Shown piece after piece: positions 6,281 to 6,637 of a stretch of DNA of 6,637 nt; position 1 is the first letter of the stretch, and each line of letters begins with the position of its first letter. Under the pieces are notes generated by a model that was not told the origin of the DNA, ran no database searches, and saw only the letters and a list, made by a program, of their open reading frames with translations. The DNA lies in assembly GCA_007123195.1 (NCBI GenBank), contig SKLO01000269.1, positions 1 to 6,637 of the forward strand, written 5' to 3'. The DNA is from Verrucomicrobiales bacterium. Lineage in GTDB: Bacteria; Verrucomicrobiota; Verrucomicrobiia; Verrucomicrobiales; SKLO01. A program made the position numbers and the translations under genes.

Positions 6281-6378
6281 CCGCCCCAACGGGGCGAAAT
6301 GCGATAGCCCAGGGCGAAGCAACGCGCCGCCCTGGGTCTCCGGCCCCAATCATCCAAAGCCCGGAAGGGGCGAAATCC
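6281..6378 (+). repeat. REP/BIME-like hairpin element, copy B (plus orientation, complete)
   Basis: The left half (6281-6318) carries the hairpin CGCCCC-aac-GGGGCG (6282-6296), followed by AAAT and the first arm of a second stem. That stem pairs CCCAGGGCG (6308-6316) with CGCCCTGGG (6328-6336), nine perfect pairs around an 11-base loop. The right half (6347-6378) runs from CAATCATCC to GGGGCGAAATCC with a GCCC/GGGC mini-stem. Both halves recur around 5729-5890, the left half inverted. I recall similar repeats as abundant in some Verrucomicrobiota and Planctomycetota genomes. Confidence 0.8.
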
Positions 6379-6599
6379 TTCAAGGACGTCCTGTGGAGTG
6401 TTGGCGGCTGACGTTGAGGATCTGGGACTCCACAGCCGAATGGCCTGCTCCGAAGAGGACATGGCTAGTCCGTGACTTCTATGATTTACACATCGGTCTC
6501 GTTGGAAAGTTCCAAGCGCCAGGATTTTCCCTAGCCAAGCTCCAGGAATCCGACCGTGTGGCCGCGAGGGCTTTCCTCGCACAAGTGGGGACCATAGTA

Positions 6600-6632
6600 G
6601 TGCCAGGCACCTGCCGCATCGGTGCCTAGCAC
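6600..6632. repeat. 12-bp inverted repeat (hairpin) at the right edge
   Basis: GTGCCAGGCACC (6600-6611) and GGTGCCTAGCAC (6621-6632) pair at 11 of 12 positions around the loop TGCCGCATC. The only mismatch is C6604 with A6628. The first arm contains its own short palindrome, GTGCC-AGGCAC. No T-tract follows before the edge, so it is not a classical intrinsic terminator. It could be the border of another hairpin repeat or element continuing to the right. Confidence 0.65.
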
Positions 6633-6637
6633 GGCGA

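Larger units (their letters stand above)
5626..6637. other. Gene-free, repeat-rich region (1012 bp)
   Basis: No frame here has convincing coding character. The open frames that exist cross the hairpin repeats and have erratic composition. The G excess of the plus strand over the genes disappears: in 5881-5940 I count G 18 and C 25. The region holds a REP/BIME-like cluster, a 23-bp direct repeat, an AT-rich iterated block and a hairpin at the right edge, listed separately. The remaining stretches (about 5626-5728, 5891-5960, 5984-6066, 6090-6207 and 6379-6599) show nothing further that I can name. It looks like accumulated repeat debris between operons. Confidence 0.7.

Noticed and set aside
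5729..6378. CRISPR array
   Set aside because: The repeats are few, diverged, in mixed orientation and irregularly spaced, with internal hairpins. There are no uniform spacers and no cas genes.
6189..6629. 146-codon open frame on the plus strand (and the 117-codon minus frame at 6229-6582)
   Set aside because: Both run through the two-hairpin repeat. Their residues simply translate the repeat, and there is no ribosome site or domain.
6531..6635. 34-codon minus-strand frame open to the right edge (AVLGTDAAGAWHYYGP...), perhaps the end of a gene entering from the right
   Set aside because: It reads somewhat like protein but is too short to judge and overlaps the edge hairpin. Sequence to the right would settle it.

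Overview
This is a high-GC bacterial window with three protein-coding genes on its left five-sixths and about 1 kb of gene-free, repeat-strewn DNA on the right. No gene names a taxon outright. Three things point to the Verrucomicrobiota, with Planctomycetota the next best guess: an SLA1-homology-1 (SHD1)-like domain fused to a COG4099-type secreted hydrolase, a large secreted protein of no recognised family, and an intergenic region full of short hairpin repeats of the AGCCC..GGGGCGAAAT type. This assignment is an inference.

Layout. Positions 1-1723, minus strand: the N-terminal 574 codons of a large secreted protein whose 3' end lies beyond the left edge. It is open from end to end, but no ATG, GTG or TTG stands in frame ahead of its signal peptide. 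Positions 1724-1945: a 222-bp divergent intergenic region with a tandem GCTGCGG heptamer array. Positions 1946-4276, plus strand: a 776-aa polytopic membrane protein that looks like a GT-C-fold glycosyltransferase carrying an unusual N-terminal extension. Positions 4273-5625, plus strand: a 450-aa exported alpha/beta hydrolase with an SHD1-like N-terminal module, a probable second degenerate copy of it, and a complete Ser-Asp-His triad. The last two genes overlap by ATGA and very probably form a translationally coupled operon. Positions 5626-6637: no convincing gene. This stretch holds two copies of a REP/BIME-like hairpin element in opposite orientations plus an extra half copy, a 23-bp direct repeat pair, a short AT-rich iterated block, and a hairpin at the right edge.

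How the genes may work together. The two plus-strand genes pair a predicted lipid-linked-sugar transferase, whose active site would face the periplasm, with an exported esterase or peptidase-like enzyme. This would fit assembly and trimming (for example deacylation) of a surface glycan or glycoconjugate, but the substrate cannot be read from the sequence. The divergent secreted protein has no demonstrable link to them.

Strand composition. The plus strand is strongly G-rich over all three genes whichever strand encodes them, so the minus-strand gene uses C-ending codons and the plus-strand genes G-ending ones. The bias reverses in the repeat region and also in the last ~37 codons of the membrane-protein gene.
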